The position numbers and the translations under genes were made by a program. A stretch of 64,000 bases of DNA from Agrococcus baldri (GTDB taxonomy: Bacteria; Actinomycetota; Actinomycetes; Actinomycetales; Microbacteriaceae): contig FOZN01000003.1 of NCBI GenBank assembly GCA_900114805.1, positions 372,001 to 436,000 of the forward strand, in the 5' to 3' direction. The notes under the pieces were generated by a model. The model saw only the letters and a list, made by a program, of their open reading frames with translations. It searched no databases and was not told where the DNA came from. Positions 1 through 11,200 of the stretch are shown one piece after another; position 1 is the stretch's first letter, and each line of letters begins with the position of its first letter.

Positions 1-928
1 TCCAGTCGGGGGTCGCCACCACGTGGTCGATGTTGGTGCCCAGCCACGGCGGGGCCCAGGTCGGCCAGGTGCCGACCGCGCCGGCGCCCACCGCCGCGGC
101 CGCATCGCGGCAGACGCCCAGATCGCCCATGCCACCGCCGTCGAGCTCCGTGCGGAACCGCCACCAGTGGTCGACGGTCGAGTTGAAGTCGCCGGCCATC
201 ACCACCGAGTCGGAGCCGTCGCACAGCCCCGCGACGAACTCGAGATCCGCGCGCCAGTTGCGCATCTGCTGCGGCACCGGGGCCACCGGGTGCGCCGCGA
301 CGAAAACGGGACCGGAGCCGTCGTCGGGACGCGCGACGACGGTCGGCAGCGTGCGGGTGCCGCCGACCTCCGAGTCGGTGGTGTACTCGCCGAGCTCGGC
401 CGAGATGAGCAGCGTCGTGTTCAGCGCCCCGTAGGAGGGGGAGTACCCGGTGGTGTGCACCCAGAAGCGCTTGCCCAGCTCGCGCAGCCGCTCCGCCACC
501 CCGACGCCCAACGGCAGCGTCGTCTCCGGCAGCATCACCGCATCCGCCCCGGTCTCGTCGACGACGCGCGCGATCTCGTCGATGCCGGGCTCGTCGCCGA
601 GGGTGTTCCAGGTGAGCACGACGAGGTCGTCGTCGCCGATCGACTGACCGGTGTCGAGCCCGCGCGAGACGTGGATGCCGGTCGAGACGAGCGCGAACAC
701 GAGCAGCAGCGAGGCGACGCCGAGCACGAACGGCCGCACCCGCTGCCAGCCGACGAAGCACAGGAACAGCAGCAGCAGCACCAGCGCGATGCCGACCACG
801 CCGATGCGCATGGAGACCACCTGCGCGACCACCGGCGCCTGCTCGAGGCCGAACGCCTGCGGCCACGCGGCGACCGTCAGGCACGCCGCGATCACGAGGG
901 CGAGCAGCCAGCCGAGGATCGCGAGCAC
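1..928 (-). CDS. EEP-family (endonuclease/exonuclease/phosphatase) membrane protein, C-terminus cut by window edge
   Basis: Reading the minus strand from a GTG at 928 gives an open frame to the window edge (309 codons visible). The N-terminus has about three hydrophobic segments (LAILGWLLALVIAACL, IGVVGIALVLLLLFL, VLGVASLLLVFALV). A family-typical catalytic domain follows: VVLTWNTLG, the acidic LPETTLP, AAHPVAPVP, AGDFNST and, at the very edge, NIDHVVATPDW. These are the conserved metal and phosphate-binding blocks of the EEP fold, which in membrane-anchored actinobacterial members sits outside the cell. The substrate (phosphodiester, sphingolipid or nucleic acid) cannot be told. The true start may lie slightly upstream of 928. 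It is divergent from the PHP gene. Confidence 0.8.
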   Translation of the reverse strand, partial: MLAILGWLLALVIAACLTVAAWPQAFGLEQAPVVAQVVSMRIGVVGIALVLLLLFLCFVGWQRVRPFVLGVASLLLVFALVSTGIHVSRGLDTGQSIGDDDLVVLTWNTLGDEPGIDEIARVVDETGADAVMLPETTLPLGVGVAERLRELGKRFWVHTTGYSPSYGALNTTLLISAELGEYTTDSEVGGTRTLPTVVARPDDGSGPVFVAAHPVAPVPQQMRNWRADLEFVAGLCDGSDSVVMAGDFNSTVDHWWRFRTELDGGGMGDLGVCRDAAAAVGAGAVGTWPTWAPPWLGTNIDHVVATPDW

Positions 929-1025
929 CCTGCGAGCGTAGGCGATGCGCGCAGGGCTGCGCTGTGGCCGCGCGAGGGCAGGCGGGACGCCCCCGCGCCC
1001 GGGACCGGGTGCTGGCGCGCGAGCG

Positions 1026-1031
1026 TAGGCT
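1026..1031 (+). promoter_or_regulatory. -10 box TAGGCT, leaderless promoter of PHP gene
   Basis: TAGGCT ends six bases before the ATG at 1038, so transcription should begin at or next to the start codon. It supports that start. Confidence 0.6.
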
Positions 1032-1037
1032 GGCGGC

Positions 1038-1949
1038 ATGGAGCGAGACGGTCGGGCGAGTGCCGGCGCAGCAGGCCCAGCGGCGTTCGATTGGACCGCG
1101 GCTGGCCCGGCAGACCTGCACGTGCACTCGCGCGAGTCCGACGGCACGGATGCGCCGGGCGACGTCGTGCGCGCCGCCGCGGCCGCGGGGCTCGGCGTCG
1201 TCGCGCTCACCGACCACGACACCGTCTCCGGCTGGGTCGAGGCGACCGAAGCCGCGCACGCCAGCGGCATCGCGCTGCTGCCCGGGGTCGAGTTCTCCTC
1301 CCAGATCGGCCCGGCGAGCGTGCATGTGCTGGGCTACCTGCTCGATCCGGAGTCAGCCGCCTTCATGGGCGAGCGGGAGCGCATCCGCGCCGAGCGCATC
1401 ACGCGGGCCGAGCGGATGGTGCACGCGATCGGCCGCGACTACCCGCTCACCTGGCAGCACGTCGAGCAGCACTCGGCGCCGGGCGCGACGATCGGCCGGC
1501 CGCACATCGCCGACGCGCTCGTCTCGCTCGGCATCGTGACCGACCGCTCCGCAGCGTTCGAGGGCATCCTGCACTGGCAGGGCGGCTACTACACGCCGCA
1601 CCGCGCGCCCGCGCCCGAGGAGGCGATCGCCATCATCCGCGAGGCCGGCGGCGTGTCGGTGCTGGCGCACCCGGGCGGTCGGGGCAGGCCGGTGCTGCGG
1701 ATGGGTGTGCTCGGCGACCTGGTCGCGGCCGGTCTGGACGGGGTCGAGGTCTGGCATCGCGACAACGACGAGCGCGACCGTCGGCGGCTGCTCGCCGACG
1801 CCGACCGGCTCGACCTGCTCGTGACCGGCTCGAGCGACTACCACGGCTCGGGCAAGCCGAACCGGCTGGGGGAGCACACCACGGATGCGGCGGTGGTCGC
1901 CGAGATCGTGCGCCGCGCGACCGGTTGGGCACCCGTCCTGCCGGTCTGA
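1038..1949 (+). CDS. PHP-domain phosphoesterase
   Basis: 303 aa. The PHP metal-binding motifs are in order: DLHVHS near residue 30, ALTDHDT near 56, EFSSQ, an internal VLAHPGG and SSDYHGSG near the C-terminus. These histidines and aspartates build the trinuclear metal site of the family. Stand-alone PHP enzymes of this size in Actinobacteria act as 3',5'-nucleotide or nucleoside phosphate phosphatases or related phosphoesterases; the exact substrate is not evident. A leaderless -10 box fixes the ATG at 1038. A strong hairpin follows the gene. Confidence 0.85.
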   Translation: MERDGRASAGAAGPAAFDWTAAGPADLHVHSRESDGTDAPGDVVRAAAAAGLGVVALTDHDTVSGWVEATEAAHASGIALLPGVEFSSQIGPASVHVLGYLLDPESAAFMGERERIRAERITRAERMVHAIGRDYPLTWQHVEQHSAPGATIGRPHIADALVSLGIVTDRSAAFEGILHWQGGYYTPHRAPAPEEAIAIIREAGGVSVLAHPGGRGRPVLRMGVLGDLVAAGLDGVEVWHRDNDERDRRRLLADADRLDLLVTGSSDYHGSGKPNRLGEHTTDAAVVAEIVRRATGWAPVLPV

Positions 1950-1996
1950 GGGGGCCGCCAGTCACATGCGGGGCCACACGCACGGGCCGGATGCAG

Positions 1997-2028
1997 AACG
2001 GCCGCCCCGCTGCTGCGGGACGGCCGTT
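1997..2028. terminator. bidirectional hairpin between convergent genes
   Basis: AACGGCCG (1997-2004) pairs with CGGCCGTT (2021-2028), and inside that CCCGC pairs with GCGGG around a TGCT loop, with one mismatch. There is no T tract, as is common in GC-rich actinobacteria. It sits between the PHP stop (1949) and the helicase stop (2045), so it could serve both. Confidence 0.6.
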
Positions 2029-2044
2029 CGATGCTCGCTGGACG

Positions 2045-3622
<1,578 letters not shown>

Positions 3623-3695
3623 AGGAGTGTTCCGCCTGTTCGTATGCTCCGACGATCCTACCGGCGGCATGCGTCCGATCGCTCCGCCTCGCCTC

Positions 3696-3701
3696 TAGAC
3701 T
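3696..3701 (+). promoter_or_regulatory. -10 box TAGACT, leaderless promoter
   Basis: TAGACT ends seven bases before the GTG at 3709, indicating a leaderless transcript and supporting the GTG start. Confidence 0.55.
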
Positions 3702-3708
3702 CCTGGAC

Positions 3709-4434
3709 GTGGTGAAGTGGTTCGACCGGACGCCGCGCGACGTGACGCGCCAGCTCCTGCGACAGCACCGGGCGCCGGTGCTCGGGGACAGGGTGCTGCT
3801 CTCCGACGTGCGGCCTGCGCTGGTGCCCTTCGTCGGCCAGGCGCTCGCCCTCGAGCTGGCGCTGGTCGCCAAGGCCGGCGGCGTGATCGAGCAGGCGCCC
3901 TCGCTCGATGCGCGCATCGCGCTCGCCGAGGTCGTGCGCATCCACGCGAGCCGTGCGGGTGCCTTCGCGCGCATCCTGGACGGCGAGGACGTCGAGGCGG
4001 ATGCGGCGCTGCGGCCGTTCACGGAGTCCACCCGTGACTTCACCCGCGCGATCGACGGCGCCGACTGGTACGAGCAGCTGCTCGCCATCCACGTCGTGTC
4101 GGGCCTGCTGGAGGACTTCTTCGTCGCGATCGTGCCGGGTCTGCCGGAGGAGGATCAGGACGCCATGCTGCGCGCCCTGCGCGGCGAGAGCGCCCACCCG
4201 CACATGGTGCGGCTGCTGCTCGAGGCGATCGAGGGCACGCCTCGCCTCTCCGATCGCATGGCGGTCTGGGGCAGGCGACTGGTCGGCGACGTGCTGCTGC
4301 AGATGTACCTGGCGGTCAACGGCCCGGATGCGACCGGGCGCGCAGTGCCGAGCCAGGCGAGGCTCGAGCCGGCGTTCAACGACATCGTCGCCTCGCACAC
4401 CCGCCGCATGGACGAGCTCGGCCTCACGGCCTGA
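3709..4434 (+). CDS. ferritin-like-fold protein (MiaE-like family)
   Basis: 241 aa, mostly helical, with no signal peptide. Acidic and His residues spaced along long helices (ALALELALVAKAGG, VRIHASRAGAF, YEQLLAIHVVSGLLEDFF) match the four-helix ferritin-like bundle annotated in Actinobacteria as MiaE-like tRNA hydroxylase. Genuine tRNA hydroxylation is not shown. In actinobacterial genomes this family sits between a DEAD-box helicase gene and DUF3107, exactly as here, which supports the call more than sequence alone does. The start is a GTG with a leaderless -10 box. Confidence 0.7.
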   Translation: MVKWFDRTPRDVTRQLLRQHRAPVLGDRVLLSDVRPALVPFVGQALALELALVAKAGGVIEQAPSLDARIALAEVVRIHASRAGAFARILDGEDVEADAALRPFTESTRDFTRAIDGADWYEQLLAIHVVSGLLEDFFVAIVPGLPEEDQDAMLRALRGESAHPHMVRLLLEAIEGTPRLSDRMAVWGRRLVGDVLLQMYLAVNGPDATGRAVPSQARLEPAFNDIVASHTRRMDELGLTA

Positions 4435-4456
4435 GTCGCGGCGGCACTGAGGCCGA

Positions 4457-4762
4457 TCAGGCCTTCGTCGCCCGTAGCTCCGTCAGGTAGCGCTCGTCGG
4501 CGTGCGCGCGCCGGTTGGGCAGCACGCGCGGGATCACGACCGCCACGATCAGCGAGGCGAGCAGGCTCAGCAGCCACAGCCAGCCGTTGTCGGCGGTCGC
4601 GCCCATCAGGGCGCCGATCGTCCACACCAGGCCGGCGGCCGCGGCGGCGGCCAGCGGGTTGAGGAACAGCCCCACCCATTCGCGGCCGGGCAGCAGGTAG
4701 CGCGCGAGCAGGCCGATCGCCGCACCCATCACCATGGGCACGAGCACCAGGATGGGCATCAT
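4457..4762 (-). CDS. small membrane protein, function unknown
   Basis: 101 aa. Three hydrophobic stretches (ILVLVPMVMGAAIGLLARYLL, GLFLNPLAAAAAAGLVWTIGAL, WLWLLSLLASLIVAVVI) are followed by a short charged tail. No catalytic motif is recognised. Its ATG overlaps the last base of the DUF3107 stop (TGATG), so the two are co-translated. It converges on the ferritin-like gene with 22 bp between. Confidence 0.7.
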   Translation of the reverse strand: MMPILVLVPMVMGAAIGLLARYLLPGREWVGLFLNPLAAAAAAGLVWTIGALMGATADNGWLWLLSLLASLIVAVVIPRVLPNRRAHADERYLTELRATKA

Positions 4763-4980
4763 CAGGCGACGAACCCGATCTTGCGCGTCGACTCGCTGCC
4801 GATCTCGACGTAGGCGATGCCGTTGCTGGGCACGATGTAGCGGCGACCCTTGGCGTCGTCGAGCGTCAGGTGGCCGGACTCGAGCGCCGCCACCACGAGC
4901 TCTTCGACCTCCTTGGCGGTCTGAGCCGAGTCGAACGCGATCTCTCGCGCAGAGTCCTTGATGCCGATGCGGATGTCCAT
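4762..4980 (-). CDS. DUF3107 family protein
   Basis: 72 aa beginning MDIRIGIKDSAREI and ending ESTRKIGFVA. This matches the short actinobacterial DUF3107 family (the TB9.4-like protein of M. tuberculosis). It looks like a small alpha/beta protein with no membrane segment. The -10 box TATCCT (4993-4988) ends seven bases before the ATG, a leaderless layout. It heads a two-gene unit with the small membrane protein and is divergent from adnA. The role is unknown. Confidence 0.85.
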   Translation of the reverse strand: MDIRIGIKDSAREIAFDSAQTAKEVEELVVAALESGHLTLDDAKGRRYIVPSNGIAYVEIGSESTRKIGFVA

Positions 4981-4987
4981 GCTCCTG

Positions 4988-4993
4988 AGGATA
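4988..4993 (-). promoter_or_regulatory. -10 box TATCCT, leaderless promoter of DUF3107
   Basis: On the minus strand TATCCT ends seven bases before the ATG at 4980. Confidence 0.55.
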
Positions 4994-5167
4994 GGCGATC
5001 GCCGCGCCGTCCCAGCGACGGTCCGCCGGCGGCGAACACCCGGGGCCGAGACGGGCTCCGGCGCTGAGGTCGAGGGGACGGCACGGAAGGGCGGTCTCTC
5101 CGGGGTCCACCGCGCGCGGCGAACGCCGAAGCCGGAGGGCCGCGCGGCCGGTGTCGGCGGCCGTCGA

Positions 5168-5173
5168 TACCGT
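5168..5173 (+). promoter_or_regulatory. -10 box TACCGT, leaderless promoter of adnA
   Basis: TACCGT ends six bases before the GTG at 5180. The frame is open further upstream, so this box decides the start. Confidence 0.5.
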
Positions 5174-5179
5174 GGCGCT

Positions 5180-8100
5180 GTGCTTGCCGAAACCGCTGTG
5201 ACCGCCGAACCCGCTGCGACCGACCAGTCGCCGACCCTCGACGCCTCCCAGCTCGCCGTGCTCGCGCTGCCTGCCGACGCATCCGCCATCGTGCTCGGCG
5301 TCGCGGGCTCCGGCAAGACCGTCACGCTGGTCGAGCTGGCCGCCGACCGCCTCGATCGGGGGCGCACCGATCGCCTCGAGCCCGCCGAGCTGCTGGTGGT
5401 GGCGGGATCGCGCCAAGCCGCCACGGCGCTGCGCGACCGGCTGGCTGCGCGCACAGCGCTCGTCACCCCTGGCCCGCTCGCACGCTCGATGCCCTCGTTC
5501 GCCCACGCCGTGCTCACCGCTGCCGCGCTCGCGGAGGGCCGCCCGGCCCCGCAGCTGCTCTCGGGCGCCGAGCAGGATCGCATCATCGCCGCCATGCTCG
5601 CCGGCCATGCCGACGACGCGGCGACGGGCCTCGCCGCCGGCCCCGACTGGCCCGAGCACCTGGGGCCAGAGGTGCGCGAGCAGGCGGGCTTCCGCGCTGA
5701 GCTGCGCGAGCTGATGGCCGCTGCCGCCGAGCGGGGGATCGGGGCGGATGCGCTGGCGCAGCTGGGCAGGGAGCGCGACGTCCCCGAGTGGGTCGCGGCC
5801 GGCGCCTTCATGGCGGAGTTCGAGCGGCTGCAGCGGCTCGAGCGGCGTGGCGCCGACGCCGTGACCGCCGCCTCGCTGCTGCGCACGGCGGCCACGAGGA
5901 TCGCGACCACCGATGTGCCCGTGCCCAGGCTCGTGCTCGTCGACGACGCGCAGGAGCTCACCGAGGGCGCCGTCGTGCTGCTCGAGGCGCTGCGTGGCCG
6001 AGGAGCGACGGTGATCGCGTTCGGCGATCCCGACACCACCACCGGCGGCTTCCGCGGCGCCGACCCCGGCCTGCTTGCGGCGCTGCCCGCCCGCCTGGGC
6101 TTCGCCGACCGGCCCGGCCATCGGCTGGTGCTGCAGCACGACCACCGCCACGGCGCCGGTGTGCGCGCCTTCGCCGCGAAGCTCGCGGAGGGCATCGGCA
6201 CGGCGGGCGCGGGCGACCATCGCGGCGCTGCTGCTGCCGCCGCCGTGGAGGACGTCGTCGAGCTGCGCGTCGCCGACTCCCTGGAGGAGCAGGCGCGGCA
6301 GATCGCGCGCGTCATCCACGACCGGCGCGTGGCCGGCGTTCCGCACGACTCGATCGGCGTGGTCGTGCGCACCGGCCGTGCGGCTGCCGAGCTCGCCTCG
6401 ATGCTCTCGGCCCTCGACGTGCCCATCGCCTCCGGCGGCCCCACGCGGCTGCGGGAGGCCCCGGTGGTCGAGGCGCTCGTGCAGGTGCTGGCACTCGCGA
6501 CCGGGCGCGTGCCGCTCACCGGCGAGCTCGTCGAGCAGCTGCTGCGCAGCGATCTGCTCGGGCTCGACGCGCTGGCGGTGCGCCGGCTCAAGCGGGCGCT
6601 CCGGCACCGCATCATCGCCGACGGCGGCGAGGTGCACGTGCCCGGAGCCGAGCTGCTGCGGGCAGCCATCGCGCAGCCCGACGACCTCGTCGAGCTGCGG
6701 GGGGCGCGCGCCGGCGCCGCTGCGGCGCGACGTCTCGCGCAGATGGTGCTCGACGCGCACTCGCTCGTCGAGGCGGAGGCGCCTGCCTCGGCCGACCAGG
6801 TGCTGTGGGCGGTGTGGGCGGCCGCCGGCGTCGCCGACACCTGGCAGCGCGCGGCGCTCCAGGGCGGCAGCGTCGAGCGGGCGCTCGCGAATCGGCGGCT
6901 CGACGCCGTCGTGGCCCTCTTCGACCAGGTTGCCCGACTCATCGAGCGCCGGCCCGACATCGACACCAGCGGCTTCGTCGATGCCTGGCTCGCCTCCAGC
7001 GTCGACGACGACTCGCTCGCGGCCCGCACCGAGGGCGCCAGGGTCGCGATCGGCACGCCCGGCCAGTTCGTCGGGCGCGAGCTCGACACCGTCGTCGTCG
7101 CCGGCCTCCAGGAGGGCGTCTGGCCCAACCTGCGCCCGCGCGGCTCGCTGCTGAGCGCCAACCGGCTCGACGGCGACGGCACCGATGACGCGCGCACCGC
7201 CGTGCTGCACGACGAGCTGCGCACGTTCGCCAAGGCCGTCTCGACCGCGCGCACCACCGTTGTGCTCGCGGCGGTCGAGAGCGACGATGAGCAGCCCTCG
7301 CCGTTCACGGCCGGCGCGACACGCGTGCCGCCCCACGCGGAGGCATGGCACTCGCTGCGCTCGCTCGCCGCGCACCTGCGCAGGCGCGTCGTCGAGCGCG
7401 ACGATGCGGCGGCAGCCGCGGCCCTGCAGCGGCTCGCTGCAGAGGGCGTGCCGGGCGCCGCGACCGCTGAGTGGGCGGGGCTCGCTGCGGTGAGCACCGC
7501 GACGCGGCTCGACCTCGACGATGCCGTCGTCGCCTCGCCCTCATCGCTGCAGAAGCTCGACGAGTGCCAGGTCGCCTGGGTGATCGACCGGCTCGCGGGC
7601 TCGACCTCCAACCGCGCAGCGGGGTTCGGCACGATCGTGCACGAGGCGGTCGAGACGACCGACCCGACCGATGCGGCGGCACTCGAGGCAGCGATCGGCG
7701 CGCGGGTGGGCGAGCTGGTGCACGAGTCGACCTGGGAGGCAGCGGCGCAGCGCGCCGACATCCCGCCGGTCGCCGCACAGATCGCGGACTACTTCCAGCA
7801 GCTGCGCGGCGAGCGCTGGCGGGTCGAGGCGGGCGAGCACGAGGCGCGCTTCACGGTCGCGTTCGACGACGGCAGCCAGCTCAAGGGCTCGATCGACTGG
7901 CTCGAGCACGGGGAGGACGGCACCGTGCGGGTCGTCGATCTGAAGACCGGCAAGCGCAAGCCCGACAACCACGCCGAGCTCGGCAACCTGCAGCTGCGGG
8001 CGTACCAGTTCGCGGTCTCGCTCGGCGCGATCGAGGGCGTGCCCGCCGCGTCGAAGACCGAGGCGCGGCTCTTCATGCCGCGGATCGGCGCCGCCAAGAA

Positions 8101-8275
8101 GGTCGTCGAGACGCCCGAGTTCGATGCCGTGCGCGAGCACTTCGCCGAGCACCTGCACGCCGCGATCGAGACCATGGGCGGTGCAGCGTTCTCGGCATCG
8201 CCGGCGGAGCACTGCTACGACGACTTCTCCTTCGGCCAGTGCTCCATCCACGTCCTCCCGGAGGTCACCGAATGA
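5180..8275 (+). CDS. adnA: AdnA-type motor-nuclease subunit (UvrD-like helicase plus RecB-like nuclease)
   Basis: 1031 aa from GTG 5180. The N-terminal UvrD-like motor has Walker A GVAGSGKT (residues 40-47) and a Walker B block VDDAQE near 255, where an Asp replaces the usual Glu. The C-terminal RecB-type nuclease domain shows GTIVHE, SIDWLE, VVDLKTGK and LQLRAYQ. AdnAB is the actinobacterial double-strand-break resection machine: a heterodimer, each subunit with a motor and a nuclease, with AdnB as the main motor. Three cysteines (one in DECQ, two in EHC...GQC) flank the nuclease; whether they bind an Fe-S cluster is unclear. It overlaps adnB by four bases (ATGA). Confidence 0.88.
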   Translation: MLAETAVTAEPAATDQSPTLDASQLAVLALPADASAIVLGVAGSGKTVTLVELAADRLDRGRTDRLEPAELLVVAGSRQAATALRDRLAARTALVTPGPLARSMPSFAHAVLTAAALAEGRPAPQLLSGAEQDRIIAAMLAGHADDAATGLAAGPDWPEHLGPEVREQAGFRAELRELMAAAAERGIGADALAQLGRERDVPEWVAAGAFMAEFERLQRLERRGADAVTAASLLRTAATRIATTDVPVPRLVLVDDAQELTEGAVVLLEALRGRGATVIAFGDPDTTTGGFRGADPGLLAALPARLGFADRPGHRLVLQHDHRHGAGVRAFAAKLAEGIGTAGAGDHRGAAAAAAVEDVVELRVADSLEEQARQIARVIHDRRVAGVPHDSIGVVVRTGRAAAELASMLSALDVPIASGGPTRLREAPVVEALVQVLALATGRVPLTGELVEQLLRSDLLGLDALAVRRLKRALRHRIIADGGEVHVPGAELLRAAIAQPDDLVELRGARAGAAAARRLAQMVLDAHSLVEAEAPASADQVLWAVWAAAGVADTWQRAALQGGSVERALANRRLDAVVALFDQVARLIERRPDIDTSGFVDAWLASSVDDDSLAARTEGARVAIGTPGQFVGRELDTVVVAGLQEGVWPNLRPRGSLLSANRLDGDGTDDARTAVLHDELRTFAKAVSTARTTVVLAAVESDDEQPSPFTAGATRVPPHAEAWHSLRSLAAHLRRRVVERDDAAAAAALQRLAAEGVPGAATAEWAGLAAVSTATRLDLDDAVVASPSSLQKLDECQVAWVIDRLAGSTSNRAAGFGTIVHEAVETTDPTDAAALEAAIGARVGELVHESTWEAAAQRADIPPVAAQIADYFQQLRGERWRVEAGEHEARFTVAFDDGSQLKGSIDWLEHGEDGTVRVVDLKTGKRKPDNHAELGNLQLRAYQFAVSLGAIEGVPAASKTEARLFMPRIGAAKKVVETPEFDAVREHFAEHLHAAIETMGGAAFSASPAEHCYDDFSFGQCSIHVLPEVTE

Positions 8276-11200
8276 CGTACAGCCCCGACGAGCTCGCGCA
8301 GCTGCTCGCCGCAGCGAAGGGCGAGCGGCCGCTGCCGCCCACCGACGAGCAGCGAGCGGTCATCCAGGCACCCCACGCCCCGACGCTCGTCGTCGCCGGC
8401 GCTGGCAGCGGCAAGACCCACACCATGGCGCAGCGCGTGCTCTGGCTGGTCGCCAACGGCCACGCCATGCCCGACGAGGTGCTGGGCCTGACCTTCACGC
8501 GCAAGGCCGCGCGCGAACTGGCAGAGCGGCTCGACAAGGAGCTCGCGCAGCTGGCTGCCGCGAAGCTCGTCGACGAGGAGGTCGTCGCCACCCGCAAGCC
8601 GGTCGTGCAGACCTACAACTCGTTCGCCGGCACGCTCTTCAAGGAATGGGCGCTGCTCATCGGGCGCGATCCCGACTCGGAGGTGCTGTCCGATCCCGCG
8701 GCGCTGCTGCTGGCGCTGCGCATCGCGCGCGCATCCGACGATCAGCGGCTCGCGGGCATCGGCACCGCCACCAGAGTCGCCGAGCACGTGCTCCGTCTGG
8801 CCGGCGAGCTCGGCGACCACCACGTCTCGACGCAGCAGCTGCGGCGGGCGGGCTACGCGGCGGCGTTCACCGCGAAGGCCGATCTGCCGCCCGACCCCGC
8901 CGCGAAGCGCGCCCTTGCGCAGAAGGCGCAGCAGGACTTCGACGCCGACATCGCCCGCGTCGGCGCGCTCGCGGCGCTCGGTGAGCTCGTCGACGCGTTC
9001 GATGAGCAGAAGCGGCGCCTGGGCGTGGTGCAGTTCAGCGACCAGGTGCGCTTCGCCCTCGACGCGCTGCTCGCGCACGGCGGCGCCGTCGATGAGCTGC
9101 GCGGTCGGCACCGCTTCGTGCTGCTCGACGAGTTCCAGGACACCTCGGTGCTGCAGCTCGAGCTGCTCGGCAAGATCTTCCACGACACCCCGGTGATGGC
9201 CGTCGGCGACCCCAACCAGGCCATCTACGGCTTCCGCGGGGCCAGCGCCGGCACCCTCGCACTCTTCGAGCGCCACTTCGGTGCCACGGCGAAGGCGACG
9301 CTGTCGACGAGCTGGCGCAACGACAGCGCGATCCTGCAGCTCGCGGGTGTCATCGCCGACGAGCTGCCGAAGCGCCCCGAGGTGCCGGTCGAGCAGCTCT
9401 CGGCGCGCGCGGGGGCGGGCGCCGGCGAGGTCGCCGTGCGGCACTGCAGCACCGTCGACGAGGAGGCCGACGAGCTTGCCGCATGGCTGCGGCAGCACGG
9501 TGCAGGCAGCGGCGACGCCACCGCCGCGGTGCTCGTGCGCACGCACGGGCACGCCATCGACCTCTCCAGCGCGCTCGCCGCCCGTGGCCTGACGGTGTCG
9601 CGCACCGGCGGCGGCGGCCTGCTCGAGGATCCCGCCGTCGTCGACCTGGTCGCGGCGCTGCGGGTGCTCGGCCGTCCGGAGGAGGGGTCGAGCCTCGTGC
9701 GACTCCTGGCCGGCAGCCGCTGGCGCATCGGCGTCGCCGACCTGATGGCGCTGCAGCGCTCCGCGCAGCGCATGGCGCGCGCGGGGCTGAGCGACGAGCA
9801 GCGCGACCGCGATCGCGCCGCGGTCGTCGCAGAGGCATCGTCGTCGATCGTCGACGCGCTCGACGCGCTCACCGAGGGCACTGCGCTCGAGGGCGCGAGC
9901 GACGAGGGCACGGCACGGATGCGGCAGGCGGCGACGCTGCTGCGCGAGCTGCGCAGACAGGCCGGGATGCCGCTGCCCGATTACGTGCGCACGGTCGAGC
10001 GCGCGCTGCGCCTCGACATCGAGGTGGGTGCGAACCCGGGCCGCACGAGTGCGGCGCTCGACGCCTTCTCGCGCGAGGTGCAGGCGTTCGCCTCGGCGGA
10101 CGAGCATGGCACGCTCGAAGCGCTGCTGACCTACCTCGAGGCGGTGGAGCGCGGGCGCGGCCCCGATGCGCCGCAGGAGGAGCCGCGACCCGGTGTGGTG
10201 CAGGTGCTCACCATGCACGCCTCCAAGGGTCTCGAGTGGGATGTCGTCGCGCTGCCGCGGCTGGCGCAGGCGCGGAAGGACCCAAGCTCGCGGGGCTGGC
10301 TCGACTGGGGCAAGCTGCCGTTCCCGCTGCGCGGCGACGCGGCGATGCTGCCGCAGCTCGAGCACGAGCAGCCGACCATCCACGACTACCTCGCCGCACG
10401 CGGGGCGTTCCTCGCGGAGCTCGCCGAGCACGGCGCCTCGGAGGGCGACCGCCTCTCCTACGTCGCCGTCACCCGCGCGCGCCGGGCGCTCTGGCTCTCG
10501 GGCGCCCAGTGGTACGGCACCGGCACGACGCCGGCGAAGCCGACCCGGCTGCTCGAGCTCGCCGCCGAGACGATGGGCGTCGAGCTGCTCGCACCCGCCT
10601 CGAAGGAGGACGGCAACCCGCGGGCGGGCGGATCCGCCGTGGTCTCGTGGCCCGTCGATCCCCTCGGCAGGCGACGGCCGGAGGTCGAGCGGGCCGCCGC
10701 CCGCGTCGACGCGGCCGACCCGTCGCAGGCGACCCCGTGGGACGACGCGATCGCACTGCTGCTCGCCGACCGCGCGCAGACGACCCTGAGTCTGCCCAGC
10801 CGCATCGCCGCATCCGGTTTCAAGGACTGGGCGGCCGACCCCGTCGCCGTGGCGCGGCAGATCGCGCGCCCGATGCCCCAGCAGCCCTTCGCGGCGACCA
10901 GGCTCGGCACGCTGTTCCACGGCTGGGTCGAGCGCCGCGACGGCGCCATCGGGCTCGGCGACGCGGTCGACGACGAGGCGCTCGACGAGGACCTCGTGGG
11001 CATCGACGCGGAGCGTCTCGAGCGGCTCAAGCAGACCTTCCTCGCCTCGCCGTACGGCGACAGGGAGCCCGCTGAGACCGAGATCGAGATCCACCTGCCG
11101 CTCGCCGGCACGACGGTGGTGTGCAAGATCGATGCCGTCTACCGCGACGGCGACCGCGCGACGGTCGTCGACTGGAAGACCGGGCGCCTGCCCTCCGGCG

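Noticed and set aside
4457-7761. Very long minus-strand frames opposite adnA
   Set aside because: Low-complexity shadow translation; the plus strand carries clear helicase and nuclease motifs. Only the ends near 4457-4980 hold real minus-strand genes.
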